Shown here in pieces: positions 16,606 to 25,526 of a DNA stretch of 64,000 bases. Made by a program: the position numbers and the translations under genes. The stretch's first letter is position 1. Each line of letters starts with the position of its first letter. The stretch covers positions 1-64,000 of the forward strand of contig NZ_JAJSBI010000029.1 of assembly GCF_021261325.1 (NCBI RefSeq). Direction: 5' to 3'. The notes under the pieces are model-generated. The model saw only the letters and a program-made list of their open reading frames with translations. It searched no databases and was not told where the DNA came from. The DNA comes from Streptomyces guryensis. GTDB lineage: Bacteria > Actinomycetota > Actinomycetes > Streptomycetales > Streptomycetaceae.

Positions 16606-17250
16606 ATGGCGACTCCCCGTGGTCACGCGCCCCTTGCCGAGCAGGTAGAGGAACTCCTCGCCACCGGCGGCCCGTTGCCCATCGTGGCGGCCGGTGACCC
16701 GGTCCTGAGGCGCGGCACCGAGCGCTTCGAGGGCCAGCTCGGCCCCGGGCTGCTGGCCCGCTTCGTCGAGGCGCTGCGCGTCACCATGCGCGAGGCGCCG
16801 GGCGTGGGCCTTGCCGCACCGCAGGTGGGTGTGCCGCTGCGGATCGCGGTGATCGAGGATCCGGCGCCGGTGCCGGAGGAGGTGCGTCTGGTGCGTGGCC
16901 GGGTGCCGCAGCCGTTCCGGGTGCTGGTCAATCCGGCGTACGAGCGGATCGGCGCGGTTCGGGCCGCGTTCTTCGAGGGCTGTCTGAGCATGCCGGGCTG
17001 GCAGGCGGTGGTGGCACGGGCCGCGGAGGTGCGGCTGAGGGGTGAGGACGAGTTCGGGCGCCCGGTGGACGAGGTCTTCAGCGGCTGGCCCGCTCGGATC
17101 GTGCAGCACGAGACCGACCATCTCGACGGTGTCCTGTACCTCGACCGGGCGGAAGTGCGCTCGCTGTCCTCCAACCAGGCGATGGCGGAGCGGTGGACGC
17201 AGCCGACGCCGGAGCAGGCCGCCGAGGCTCTCGGCTTCGAACTGCCGTAG
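16606..17250 (+). CDS. def: Peptide deformylase
   Basis: This enzyme removes the formyl group from nascent proteins. All three motifs are intact: GVGLAAPQVGVP near residue 66, EGCLSMPGW near 125 (metal-binding Cys) and QHETDHLDG near 166 (two metal His and catalytic Glu). At 214 residues it matches the longer actinobacterial deformylases with an extended N-terminus (PLAEQVEELLATGGPLPIVA). Streptomycetes usually have several copies, and this one stands alone without a fmt neighbour. The start is the ATG at 16606. Confidence 0.93.
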   Translation: MATPRGHAPLAEQVEELLATGGPLPIVAAGDPVLRRGTERFEGQLGPGLLARFVEALRVTMREAPGVGLAAPQVGVPLRIAVIEDPAPVPEEVRLVRGRVPQPFRVLVNPAYERIGAVRAAFFEGCLSMPGWQAVVARAAEVRLRGEDEFGRPVDEVFSGWPARIVQHETDHLDGVLYLDRAEVRSLSSNQAMAERWTQPTPEQAAEALGFELP

Positions 17251-17320
17251 CAGCTCGCTCTGCGGTGGCGCCGAGCCTCATGCCGTCGTAATCCAGAGGC
17301 GCGCAACGCCGCGCCCCAGC

Positions 17321-17416
17321 TAACCTGAGCGCATGTCCACGCCCCGAATCTCCTAGCTCGAGGACCCGCTTCCACGCCACCCGTGTGTCCTCTTCGCTTG
17401 CTTCGGAGCGTTTTTC
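17321..17416 (+). promoter_or_regulatory. Leader-peptide attenuator before the ABC-F gene
   Basis: A TAACCT -10-like box (17321-17326) is seven bases from ATG 17333, which opens a seven-codon frame, MSTPRIS, ending TAG at 17354-17356. Downstream, GAGGAC (17360-17365) can pair with GTCCTC (17387-17392), and CGCT (17395-17398) with AGCG (17407-17410), followed by TTTTT. The second stem covers the GGAG ribosome-binding site of the ABC-F start at 17417. This fits ribosome-mediated attenuation: stalling on the leader frame would change the fold and expose or extend the transcript. Confidence 0.6.
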
Positions 17417-19003
17417 ATGATCACCCTTCGTGGTGTCGACGTGCGCGTCGGCGCGCGTCTGCTGCTGTCCGGCATCTCCTTCCACATCTCCCCCGGCGAC
17501 CGCATCGGCCTGGTGGGCCGCAACGGCGCGGGAAAGACCACCCTGCTCAACACCCTGGCGGGCGCGGTACGTCCGGCCGCCGGCACCGTCACGCGCACCG
17601 GTGCGGTCGGCCACCTGCCGCAGGACTCGCGGGCGGCCGACCCGGCGGTCACGGTCACCGACCGCATCCTGTCCGCGCGCGGTCTCGACCGGGCCGTACG
17701 CGAGCTGCGCCGCGCCGAGGCGGCCATGGCCGACGGCTCGGAGCGGGCGATGGACGCCTATGCGCGCGCGGAGGCCGAGTTCCAGGCCCGCGGCGGGTAC
17801 GCGGCAGAGGCCCAGGCGGCTCGGATCGCCTCCGGGCTCGGCCTGCCCGACGGCCTCCTCGGTCGGCCGCTCGGTGCGCTGTCGGGTGGGCAACGCCGCC
17901 GGGTGGAACTGGCCCGCATCCTGTTCGCGGATCACGGCACACTGCTGCTCGACGAGCCGACCAACCACCTGGACGTGAGCGCGATCGTTTGGCTGCGGGC
18001 GTTCTTGACGAACCATCAGGCCGGAATGGTTCTCATCAGCCATGACACCTCCCTGCTCGCCGACACCGTCAACCGGGTCTTCCACCTCGACCCGCAGCGC
18101 GCCGCGATCGACGTCCACAACACCGGCTGGGACACCTACCTCACCCAGCGCGCGGCCGACGACCGGCGCCGGGCGCGGGAGCGGGCGAGCGCGGAGCGCA
18201 AGGCGGCGTCGCTGCATGCGCAGGCGGACAGGATGCGCGCCCGCGTGTCGACGGCGGTGGCCGCGAAGAACATGGCCCGCCGCGCCGACCGCCTGCTCGC
18301 CGACCTCGAGCCGACACGGCGCACCGACAAGGTGGCCCGGATCCGGCTGCCCGAGCCGGCGCCCTGCGGACGGGTCCCTCTGGGAGCGATCAGTCTGACG
18401 AAGGCGTACGGTGACCATCACGTGCTGGGCGGGGTGGATCTGGCCGTCGACCGGGGCAGCCGTCTGGTGGTCCTCGGTCCCAACGGGGCAGGGAAGACGA
18501 CTTTGTTGCGGATCCTGGCCGGCCGGGCGGAGCCCGACGGCGGCAGGGTGGTGCACGGTCACGGGCTGCGTCTTGGCTACTTCGCCCAGGAACACGACAC
18601 GCTGCGGCCGGAGTTGACGGTCGCGGAGCATCTCGCGTCCACCGCGCCCCATCTCACGGACGGTGAAGTGCGGCGCGTGCTGGGCTCGTTCCTGTTCGGC
18701 GGCGACGACGCCGACAAGCGCGTCGGGGTGCTCTCCGGCGGGGAGAAGACCCGCCTCACCCTGGCGGGTCTGGTCCACTCCGGCGCGAACGTGCTGCTCC
18801 TGGACGAGCCCACCAACAACCTGGACCCTGCTTCCCGCGCCGAGGTCCTCGCCGCAGTGGGCACGTATCCGGGCGCGATCGTCATGGTCACCCACGACGA
18901 GGGCGCCGTCGCGGCGCTGCGCCCGGACCGGGTGCTGCTGCTGCCGGAGTCCGAGGAGGATCTGTGGAGCGAGGACTATCTGGAGCTGGTGGTGCCCGCG
19001 TGA
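17417..19003 (+). CDS. ABC-F family ribosome-protection ATPase
   Basis: The 528-residue protein has two ATP-binding cassettes and no membrane segment, the ABC-F layout. Cassette one has Walker A GRNGAGKTT near 34, signature LSGGQRRRVELARIL and Walker B LLLDEPTNHLD. Cassette two has GPNGAGKTT near 354, LSGGEKTRLTLAGLV and LLLDEPTNNLD. The linker between them (ERASAERKAASLHAQADRMR, then NMARRADRLL) is long and basic, like the interdomain arm that reaches the peptidyl-transferase centre in antibiotic-resistance members. The putative leader-peptide attenuator upstream also points to a drug-responsive ABC-F. Substrate class is not evident from sequence. Confidence 0.88.
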   Translation: MITLRGVDVRVGARLLLSGISFHISPGDRIGLVGRNGAGKTTLLNTLAGAVRPAAGTVTRTGAVGHLPQDSRAADPAVTVTDRILSARGLDRAVRELRRAEAAMADGSERAMDAYARAEAEFQARGGYAAEAQAARIASGLGLPDGLLGRPLGALSGGQRRRVELARILFADHGTLLLDEPTNHLDVSAIVWLRAFLTNHQAGMVLISHDTSLLADTVNRVFHLDPQRAAIDVHNTGWDTYLTQRAADDRRRARERASAERKAASLHAQADRMRARVSTAVAAKNMARRADRLLADLEPTRRTDKVARIRLPEPAPCGRVPLGAISLTKAYGDHHVLGGVDLAVDRGSRLVVLGPNGAGKTTLLRILAGRAEPDGGRVVHGHGLRLGYFAQEHDTLRPELTVAEHLASTAPHLTDGEVRRVLGSFLFGGDDADKRVGVLSGGEKTRLTLAGLVHSGANVLLLDEPTNNLDPASRAEVLAAVGTYPGAIVMVTHDEGAVAALRPDRVLLLPESEEDLWSEDYLELVVPA

Positions 19004-19021
19004 AGTCCCGCTCCACGCCGG

Positions 19022-20455
19022 TCAGTTGTCGCGATACGCCTCCAGCAGCCGCAGCCACACCTCGCTGATCGTCGGGAACGACGGCACCGCGTGCCAGAGC
19101 CTGCTGATCGGGACCTGGCCGGCGACCGCGATGGTCGCCGAGTGGATGAGTTCGCTGACACCGGCTCCCACGAAGGTGACTCCTCGCAGGATCTCCTCGT
19201 TCAGGTCCACGACCATGCGCGCGCGGCCGCGGTAGCCGTCGGCGTACAGGCCGGCGCCGGATGCGGAGGTCATGTCGACGTCCACGGCCCGTACCCGGTA
19301 TCCGGCCTGTTCCGCCTCGGTGAGGGAGAGGCCGACGGCGGCCGCCTCCGGGTCGGTGAAGACGACCTGGGGGACGGCGTGGTGGTCGGCGGTCGCGGCG
19401 TGGGCGCCCCAGAGGTCCGACTCCGGGAGCGGGACGCCGGAGGCGCGGGCGGCGATGGCGGCACCGGCGATGCGGGCCTGGTACTTGCCCTGGTGGGTGA
19501 GGAGTGCACGGTGGTTGACGTCGCCGACCGCGTACAGCCAGTCGCTGCCGGTTACGCGCAGGCTGTCGTCGACGGGGAGCCAGCTGCCCGGCTCCAGGCC
19601 GACCGTCTCCAGGCCGATGTCGCCGGTCTTCGGGCGGCGGCCGGTGGCGAAGAGGATCTCGTCGGCCTCGATGCGGTCGCCCTGGCCGGTGACGACCACG
19701 ACGGTGCCGTTCTCTCGGGTGACCGACTCGACCGAGGTGCCGGTGCGGACGTCGGCGCCGGCCTCGGTGAGGGCCTCGGCGACCAGTTCACCGGCGAAGG
19801 GTTCCATGCGGCCCAGCAGGCCCTTGCCGCGGACCAGGACCGTGACCTGGGAGCCGAGGGCCTGCCAGGCGGTGGCCATCTCGGTGGCGACCACTCCCCC
19901 GCCGACCACGACGAGACGGCCGGGCACCTCCTGGGCGCTGGTGGCGTTCCTGCTGGTCCACGGCTTGACGTCGGCCAGGCCCGGCAGGTCGGGCAGCACG
20001 GCGTCGGTGCCGGTGCAGACGGCGACGGCGTGCCGGGCGGTGAGCACCTTCTGCCCGCCGTCGGAGCCGGTGACGGTCACCGTGCGCGGGCCGGTCAGGC
20101 GGCCGTGGCCGCGGTGGAGGTCGGCGCCGATGCCCTCCAGCCACCCGGCCGCGCCGTCGTCGTGCCAGTCGGAGGTGTAGTAGTTGCGGTGCGCGAGGAC
20201 CGCGGCGGCGTCGAGGGGCCCTTGCGCCGACTGGCGCAGGCCGGGCACGCGGCGGGCGTCCGCGCGGGCGATGACCGGGCGCAGCAGGGCCTTGCTGGGG
20301 ATGCAGGCCCAGTACGAGCACTCGCCGCCGACCAGCTCGCTCTCCACGACCGCGGTGGACAGGCCGGCCGCGCGGGTGCGGTCGGCGACGTTCTCCCCCA
20401 CGGGCCCGGCCCCGAGCACCACGACGTCGTACGCGATGGTTTCCGTTTCCGTCAT
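19022..20455 (-). CDS. FAD-dependent pyridine nucleotide-disulfide oxidoreductase
   Basis: The 477-residue protein belongs to the family of dihydrolipoamide dehydrogenase and mercuric reductase. The FAD-binding fingerprint is VVVLGAGPVGENVADRTRAA near residue 11. The redox-active disulfide is in GGECSYWACIPSKALLRP (CxxxxC, near 46-51). NAD-binding is GRLVVVGGGVVATEMATAWQ, then a second FAD contact LYAVGDVNHRALLTHQGKYQ. The dimer interface PQVVFTDPEAAAVGLSLTEA and a C-terminal segment complete it. It is convergent with the ABC-F gene and divergent from the thioredoxin gene with a 122-base gap, so the pair may share redox regulation. The substrate is unknown. Confidence 0.85.
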   Translation of the reverse strand: MTETETIAYDVVVLGAGPVGENVADRTRAAGLSTAVVESELVGGECSYWACIPSKALLRPVIARADARRVPGLRQSAQGPLDAAAVLAHRNYYTSDWHDDGAAGWLEGIGADLHRGHGRLTGPRTVTVTGSDGGQKVLTARHAVAVCTGTDAVLPDLPGLADVKPWTSRNATSAQEVPGRLVVVGGGVVATEMATAWQALGSQVTVLVRGKGLLGRMEPFAGELVAEALTEAGADVRTGTSVESVTRENGTVVVVTGQGDRIEADEILFATGRRPKTGDIGLETVGLEPGSWLPVDDSLRVTGSDWLYAVGDVNHRALLTHQGKYQARIAGAAIAARASGVPLPESDLWGAHAATADHHAVPQVVFTDPEAAAVGLSLTEAEQAGYRVRAVDVDMTSASGAGLYADGYRGRARMVVDLNEEILRGVTFVGAGVSELIHSATIAVAGQVPISRLWHAVPSFPTISEVWLRLLEAYRDN

Positions 20456-20577
20456 GGGGTCAGTCTGGTGGGTGGTGTGGCGTCAGGCCACACGGGTAGG
20501 GGCGCGGAATACGCGACCGGCCGGCCGCGTTTGCGACGACGGCTTCGCCCCGACAGCAGGAAGAGGGATTTCAGGTC

Positions 20578-20964
20578 ATGAGCAGCACCGTGGAGCTCAC
20601 CAAGGAGAACTTCGACCAGACGGTCACGGACAACGAGTTCGTCCTGATCGACTTCTGGGCGTCGTGGTGCGGGCCGTGCCGTCAGTTCGCACCGGTCTAC
20701 GAGAAGGCGGCCGAGGACAACCCGGACCTGGTGTTCGGCAAGATCGACACCGAGGCGCAGCCGGAACTGGCCGCGGCCTTCGGTATCCAGTCGATCCCGA
20801 CGCTGATGATCGTCCGCGACCAGGTCGCCGTGTTCGCGCAGCCGGGCGCCCTGCCCGAGGCCGCCCTGACGGATGTCATCGGCCAGGCCCGCAAGCTGGA
20901 CATGGACGAGGTCCGCAAGGCGGTCGCGGAGCAGCAGGCGCAGGCCGAGCAGAACGGCCAGTAG
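20578..20964 (+). CDS. trxA: Thioredoxin
   Basis: The 128-residue thioredoxin fold carries the canonical active site FWASWCGPCRQFAPVYEKAA near residue 27, cis-Pro in QSIPTLMIVRD, and KIDTEAQPELAAAFGI. The usual thioredoxin ends near residue 108; this one has a charged helical tail (DMDEVRKAVAEQQAQAEQNG) common in streptomycete paralogues. No thioredoxin reductase gene adjoins it, but a disulfide oxidoreductase is divergent. The start ATG at 20578 follows AGGAAGAGGG. Confidence 0.92.
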   Translation: MSSTVELTKENFDQTVTDNEFVLIDFWASWCGPCRQFAPVYEKAAEDNPDLVFGKIDTEAQPELAAAFGIQSIPTLMIVRDQVAVFAQPGALPEAALTDVIGQARKLDMDEVRKAVAEQQAQAEQNGQ

Positions 20965-20970
20965 CCCTCT

Positions 20971-22407
20971 CTAGAAGGGATACGGCGCCACGTCACCGCG
21001 CACCGTCGTCCAGCGCACGTCGGTGAAGGCCTCCAGGTTGGCCTCACCGCCGAAGCGGGCGCCGGTGCCGGACGCGGCGATGCCGCCGAAGGGGGCCACG
21101 GCCTCGTCGTTCACCGTCTGGTCGTTGATGTGGACGATGCCGGTCGGGATGCGCTCGGCGAGGTCGAGGCCGCGGGCCGCGTCGCGGGTGACGATGCCGA
21201 GGGACAGGCCGTACTCGCCCGCCGACGCGAGGGCCACGGCCTCGTCGACGGTGGCGAAGGACCGTACCGGCGCGACGGGGCCGAAGACCTCCTCGGCATA
21301 GGCGGGGCTGTGATCGTCGACGCCGGCGAGGACCGTCGGCCGGTAGAAGAGGCGGTCGTGGGTGCCACCCGCGGCGAGCTTGGCGCCGCGTGACGTGCTG
21401 GCCTCGACCAGGCCGTGCACCTTGGTGAGCTGGCCGTCGTCGATGATCGGGCCGAGGTGGACCTGCTCGCGGTGCGGGTCGCCGACAGCCAGCGAGTCGG
21501 CCTTGGCCGCGAGGCGCTCGACGTACTCCTCGTACACGGACTGGTGGACGAGGTGTCGGCCGGTCGTCATGCAGATCTGGCCCTGGTGGAAGAACGAGCC
21601 CCAGGCGGCCGTGGAGATCACCGCGTCGAGGTCTGCGTCCTCGAGGACGACCATGGCCGAGTTGCCGCCGAGTTCCAGGTGGACGCGCTTGAGGTGGCGG
21701 CCGCCTGCCTCGCCGACCGCGCGGCCCGCCGCCGTGGAGCCGGTGAAGGAGATGACGGGGATCTTCGGGTCGGCGACCAGGGCCTGGCCGACGTCGGGGC
21801 CGCCGGGCAGGACGTGCAGCAGGTTCTCGGGCAGGCCGGCCTCGGCGAAGACGGCGGCGAGGGAGATCCCGCCGCATACCGCCGTGCGCGGGTCCGGCTT
21901 CAGCACGACCGCGTTGCCGAGGGCCAGCGCGGGGGCGACCGAGCGGATCGAGAGGATCAGCGGGGCGTTGAACGGGGAGATCACGCCCACCACGCCGACC
22001 GGGACACGGCGGGTGTACGACAGCCGGGGCGCCTCGCTGGGCAGGATCTGTCCGGCCGGGCGGGAGGCGAGGGCGGCGGCCTCGTAGCACTCCTGGGCGG
22101 CGACGTGCAGTTCGAATTCCGCCTTGCCGGGGATTGAGCCGGACTCGCGGACGAGCCATTCGCGCAGCTCGTCGGCGTGCGCGGCGAACAGGTCGCCGGC
22201 CTTGCGCAGGACGCCGGCGCGGACGAAGTGCGGGACGCGCGCCCACTCGGCCTGGGCGGTGCGGGCGGCTTCGCCGGCCGGGCCGACGTCCTCGGCCGAG
22301 GCGAGGGCGACGGTCGCGAGGGTGTCCCCGGTGGCGGGCTCCGTAACGGCGTACTCCGGTCCCGACAGGGGGCGGGGCTGCCAGGTCTTCGGGTCGAGCA
22401 ACGGCAT
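20971..22407 (-). CDS. Aldehyde dehydrogenase, benzaldehyde/vanillin-type
   Basis: This NAD(P)-dependent enzyme likely oxidises an aromatic aldehyde to its acid. Visible blocks: VGVVGVISPFNAPLILSIRS, VVLKPDPRTAVCGG, cofactor loop ISFTGSTAAGRAVGEA, catalytic Glu in HLELGGNSAMVVLEDAD, catalytic Cys in FFHQGQICMTTGRH, and EEVFGPVAPVRSF. The QGQICMTTxR context is typical of benzaldehyde or vanillin dehydrogenases. I chose the ATG at 22407 (MPLLDPKTW), since GGAGAG lies five bases before it; a start at 22428 would add seven residues. It follows pobA on the same strand with a 30-base gap, so aldehyde to 4-hydroxybenzoate to protocatechuate is a plausible local route. Confidence 0.88.
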   Translation of the reverse strand: MPLLDPKTWQPRPLSGPEYAVTEPATGDTLATVALASAEDVGPAGEAARTAQAEWARVPHFVRAGVLRKAGDLFAAHADELREWLVRESGSIPGKAEFELHVAAQECYEAAALASRPAGQILPSEAPRLSYTRRVPVGVVGVISPFNAPLILSIRSVAPALALGNAVVLKPDPRTAVCGGISLAAVFAEAGLPENLLHVLPGGPDVGQALVADPKIPVISFTGSTAAGRAVGEAGGRHLKRVHLELGGNSAMVVLEDADLDAVISTAAWGSFFHQGQICMTTGRHLVHQSVYEEYVERLAAKADSLAVGDPHREQVHLGPIIDDGQLTKVHGLVEASTSRGAKLAAGGTHDRLFYRPTVLAGVDDHSPAYAEEVFGPVAPVRSFATVDEAVALASAGEYGLSLGIVTRDAARGLDLAERIPTGIVHINDQTVNDEAVAPFGGIAASGTGARFGGEANLEAFTDVRWTTVRGDVAPYPF

Positions 22408-22437
22408 GACGGCTCTCCGTTTCGTCACCGGCGGGAC

Positions 22438-23616
22438 TCAGGTCATGAGCGGAAGTCCCGTGTAGTTGGCGGCCAGTTCGGCGGCCGCGTGGCGGGATGC
22501 GGCGATCCGGCGCAGTCGTGTCAACTGCAGGCGGTTCTCGAACACATCCCCATCTGGTTGAGCATGCAACATCTTAGTCATGTCGTACGAGAAGCGCGTG
22601 GCCTGCCACACCCGCGCGAGACATATCTCCGAATAGGCGTCGAGGAGTTGCTCGGATCCGGTGCGGTGCAGTTCGGCGAAGGCGCGGGCGAGGACGCGGA
22701 CGTCGGAGACGGCGAGGTTGAGGCCCTTGGCCCCGGTCGGCGGCACGATGTGGGCGGCGTCGCCGGCCAGCAGCAGCCGGCCGTGCCGCATCGGTTCGTG
22801 GACGTGGCTGCGCATCGAGGTCACGGACTTGGCGGTGATCGGGCCGCGGTTCAGGGCCCAGTCGGCGTCGACGGCGAAGCGGGCGGCGAGTTCGTCCCAG
22901 ATGCGGTCGTCGGGCCAGTCGTCGGGGTCGGTGTGGTTCGGGACCTGGAGGTAGAGGCGGGAGAGGTGCGGGGAGCGCATGCTGTGCAGGGCGAAACCGC
23001 TCTCGCCGCGCGCGTAGATCAGCTCCTCGCAGGAGGGCGCCACGTCGGCGAGGATCCCGAGCCAGGAGTACGGGTAGTCGTGCGCGTACGAGAGGCTGCT
23101 CGCGGCCGGGAAGGTGTCGCGGGAGATGCCGTGGAAGCCGTCGCAGCCGATCACCCAGTCACAGGTCAGCGTCTGCTCGCGGCCCTCGTGCAGGAAACGC
23201 ACGACGGGTGAGGCGCTCTCCGGCTCCAAGATCGCCAGGGCCTCCGCCTCGAACAACAGCGGTGGGCCGTCGGCCAGTTGGAGCGCGACGAGGTCCTTCA
23301 CGATCTCGGTCTGGGCATAGATGGTGACGGTGCGACCGCCGGTGAGGGCCGGGAAGTCGATGTGGTGGCGTTCCCGGTCGAAACGCAGCTCGATGCCCTG
23401 GTGGACCAGGCCCTCGGCGTTCAGGCGCTCGGCGGCGCCGGCCTCGCGCAGGGCGTCGACCGTGCCCTGCTCCAGCATTCCGGCCCGCTGGCGGTGCTCG
23501 ACGTACTCGCGGTTCCTGGCCTCCAGGACGACGCAGTCGATGCCCGTGCGGTGCAGCAGCCTGGCCAGGAGCAGCCCGGCGGGGCCGCCGCCGATGATGC
23601 CGACCGTCGTGCGCAT
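22438..23616 (-). CDS. pobA: 4-hydroxybenzoate 3-monooxygenase
   Basis: This FAD enzyme converts 4-hydroxybenzoate to protocatechuate. The 392-residue protein has the Rossmann motif VGIIGGGPAGLLLARLLHRT, the PobA-specific VEHRQRAGMLEQGTVDALRE and HQGIELRFDRERHHIDFPAL, the DG motif CDWVIGCDGFHGISR, and GRLLLAGDAAHIVPPTGAKG with LNLAVSDV. Length and order match the family. The ATG at 23616 has GGAGG six bases upstream. A LacI-type regulator lies 16 bases upstream on the same strand and the aldehyde dehydrogenase lies downstream, forming a peripheral aromatic cassette. Ring-cleavage genes are not in the window. Confidence 0.92.
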   Translation of the reverse strand: MRTTVGIIGGGPAGLLLARLLHRTGIDCVVLEARNREYVEHRQRAGMLEQGTVDALREAGAAERLNAEGLVHQGIELRFDRERHHIDFPALTGGRTVTIYAQTEIVKDLVALQLADGPPLLFEAEALAILEPESASPVVRFLHEGREQTLTCDWVIGCDGFHGISRDTFPAASSLSYAHDYPYSWLGILADVAPSCEELIYARGESGFALHSMRSPHLSRLYLQVPNHTDPDDWPDDRIWDELAARFAVDADWALNRGPITAKSVTSMRSHVHEPMRHGRLLLAGDAAHIVPPTGAKGLNLAVSDVRVLARAFAELHRTGSEQLLDAYSEICLARVWQATRFSYDMTKMLHAQPDGDVFENRLQLTRLRRIAASRHAAAELAANYTGLPLMT

Positions 23617-23632
23617 GGGCGCCTCCCTGGGT

Positions 23633-24682
23633 TCAGCTGGACTCGCGGTGCACCACCGTGGCCCCCAGCACCTTGTGCGTCTCGGGCGCGGCACCGGGGT
23701 TGCGGACCGCGCGGTCGACCAGTTCGGCGAGGTCGCGGCCGGACGGCAGCTCGATGTGGACCGTGCTCAGCCGGGGCCTGAGCAACCGGCCGAGCATGAG
23801 GTCGTCGGCGCCGATGACGGCCGTGTCCTCCGGGACGCGCACTCCCCCGTCCTGCAGGGCGCGCATCAGCAGCATCGCGTACTCGTCGTTGTACGCGAAC
23901 ACGGCGTCGAGGTCGAGCTCACGCCAGCGGGCGGCCAGGCGCGCGGCGGATTCCTCCTCGTAGGCGAGGGGCAGCTCGGTGACGGTGGCGTCGCTGCCGT
24001 GCAGGGCGCGGCGCACGCCGTCGAGGCGGGGCAGGGAGAAGGACTCCAGGCCCTCCTCCTCGGGTACGACCACGCCGATGCGGCGGCGGCCGCGGTCGAA
24101 CAGATGGCTGCCGGCGCAGTGGCCCACGGCCCCGTGGTCCATCAGCAGGGCGTGGGCGCCCTCGACTGAGTGGGGGCCGAGGGTGACGACCGCCCGGGCG
24201 CCGGAACGCTTGAGCACCGTCACGCCCTGCGGGCCGAGGGAGCCGGGGCCGGGCACCAGGACCGCGACCGGGCGAAGCTCGGCCCAGGCGCGGGCGGCCT
24301 CGTCGCCGTGCACGCCGACGGAGCCGTACTGCACGACCGTGTAGTCGAGGCGGCCGAGCGCCCACTGCAGCTCGCTGATGAACTGGCTGTAGAGGGGGCC
24401 GACCGGGAAGCTCGGCGCGGGCATCAGGACCATGCGGCTGTGTCCGGCACGCAGACTGCGGGCGGCCGCGTGCGGCACGTACCCGAGCTCCTTGGCGGCC
24501 TCGTGGACGCGGCGGCGCGTGGGCTCGCTGATCCGAACGGCACTGGCGTTGTTGAGGACGTAGGAGACGGTCGCGCGCGAGACGCCGGCCAGGCGGGCCA
24601 CATCGGCGCTCGTGGGCACTGAGCGCGGTGCGGGTGACGAGGGCGCGGGCGTTTTCGGTATCTGCACCATGACGTACGGCAT
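23633..24682 (-). CDS. LacI-family regulator of the pobA cassette
   Basis: The DNA-binding head reads SADVARLAGVSRATVSYVLN with hinge RSLRAGHSRMVLMPAPSF; the effector domain includes AVFAYNDEYAMLLMRALQDG, RVPEDTAVIGADDLMLGRLL and RPRLSTVHIELPSGRDLAEL. These are standard LacI/GalR features. Transcribed just ahead of pobA on the same strand, it is likely an autogenous local regulator. Start is uncertain: ATGs at 24682 and 24670 both precede the head and neither has a strong ribosome-binding site; ATG 24730 is also possible. I list 24682. Confidence 0.85.
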   Translation of the reverse strand: MPYVMVQIPKTPAPSSPAPRSVPTSADVARLAGVSRATVSYVLNNASAVRISEPTRRRVHEAAKELGYVPHAAARSLRAGHSRMVLMPAPSFPVGPLYSQFISELQWALGRLDYTVVQYGSVGVHGDEAARAWAELRPVAVLVPGPGSLGPQGVTVLKRSGARAVVTLGPHSVEGAHALLMDHGAVGHCAGSHLFDRGRRRIGVVVPEEEGLESFSLPRLDGVRRALHGSDATVTELPLAYEEESAARLAARWRELDLDAVFAYNDEYAMLLMRALQDGGVRVPEDTAVIGADDLMLGRLLRPRLSTVHIELPSGRDLAELVDRAVRNPGAAPETHKVLGATVVHRESS

Positions 24683-24743
24683 CTTTGCAGAACCTGTGGC
24701 CGACGCCACAAGCGGGGCTTCTCCGGCCACGGCCGAGCGGGGC

Positions 24744-25406
24744 TCAGCGGGGCGGTCCGCCGTGGGTGACCCGGTCGACCAGGTCGATCCAGCCCGCCTC
24801 CAGGCGCTCCAGCGGCATATCGCACTGCCTGGTCAGATGGTGGATCAGGGCGGGGTCGAGATAGCCCATCAGGGTCTGGGTGAGGAGTTCGCAGTCGGCG
24901 TCCGGCACGATCTGCCGCAAAAGGATCGTGACGTGCGTGTGCAGCGCCCGGAGCGAAGGGTGGGCGAAGCGTCGGGTCGGTTCCGGCTGGGCGGCCAGCT
25001 GCAGATCCAGGTGTTCGGCCGAGCGATACAGCACCGCCACGCCGAACGCACGCAGCCGCTCCGCCGGTGGCGCCCCGGGGCCCAGCGGCGGCGGCCCGCC
25101 GAGGAAGTCGGCCTGCAGTTTCCTCGACGAATGGTCCAGCAGCGCCGTCAGCAGCCCGGTGCGGTCGCCGAAGCGCCGGAAGACGGTCCCCTTGCCCACG
25201 TGGGCCGCCGCGGCGACCGCCTCCATGGTGACCCCGGCCACCCCGTGCTCTGCGATCAGCCGCGCGGCCGCCTCCAGCAGCCGGGCCCGGTTGCGGGCGG
25301 CGTCGGCGCGCAGGCACGGCTCGTCCTCGGCGGAGCCGAGCTGCAGCAACTCGGGCTCGCCGACGGGCTCTTGAGGCCTCGGGAACGGCGGCAGCGTGGC
25401 GGACAT
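24744..25406 (-). CDS. TetR-family regulator, divergent from an FMN reductase
   Basis: The head is at about residues 32-80: ARNRARLLEAAARLIAEHGV, then VTMEAVAAAAHVGKGTVFRR and FGDRTGLLTALL. The GKGTVFRRFG recognition-helix region is typical of a TetR subgroup. The helical effector domain ends RLEAGWIDLVDRVTHG. I used the ATG at 25406 (MSATLPPF); ATG 25433 is an alternative. Between it and the FMN reductase lie two matching GGACC/GGTCC palindromes, the probable operators for both promoters. Confidence 0.85.
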   Translation of the reverse strand: MSATLPPFPRPQEPVGEPELLQLGSAEDEPCLRADAARNRARLLEAAARLIAEHGVAGVTMEAVAAAAHVGKGTVFRRFGDRTGLLTALLDHSSRKLQADFLGGPPPLGPGAPPAERLRAFGVAVLYRSAEHLDLQLAAQPEPTRRFAHPSLRALHTHVTILLRQIVPDADCELLTQTLMGYLDPALIHHLTRQCDMPLERLEAGWIDLVDRVTHGGPPR

Positions 25407-25437
25407 GAAGACAGCGTAAAGCATCGGGAACAAAACT

Positions 25438-25487
25438 GGACCGCGGTCCGGTTAGGATGCTAGAAAGCATAAACGGACCTCGGTCCG
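25438..25487. promoter_or_regulatory. Two TetR-type palindromes between divergent genes
   Basis: GGACCGCGGTCC (25438-25449) is a perfect palindrome and CGGACCTCGGTCCG (25474-25487) has perfect six-base arms. Both contain GGACC-N2-GGTCC, so they are two copies of one site 36 bases apart. A third palindrome, ATGCT-AGAA-AGCAT, sits between them and overlaps a plausible -10 region. One site could cover each divergent promoter. Confidence 0.7.
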
Positions 25488-25526
25488 GATCGTAACGGCA
25501 ATGTTTCAGCACCCCGGGAGTACCGC

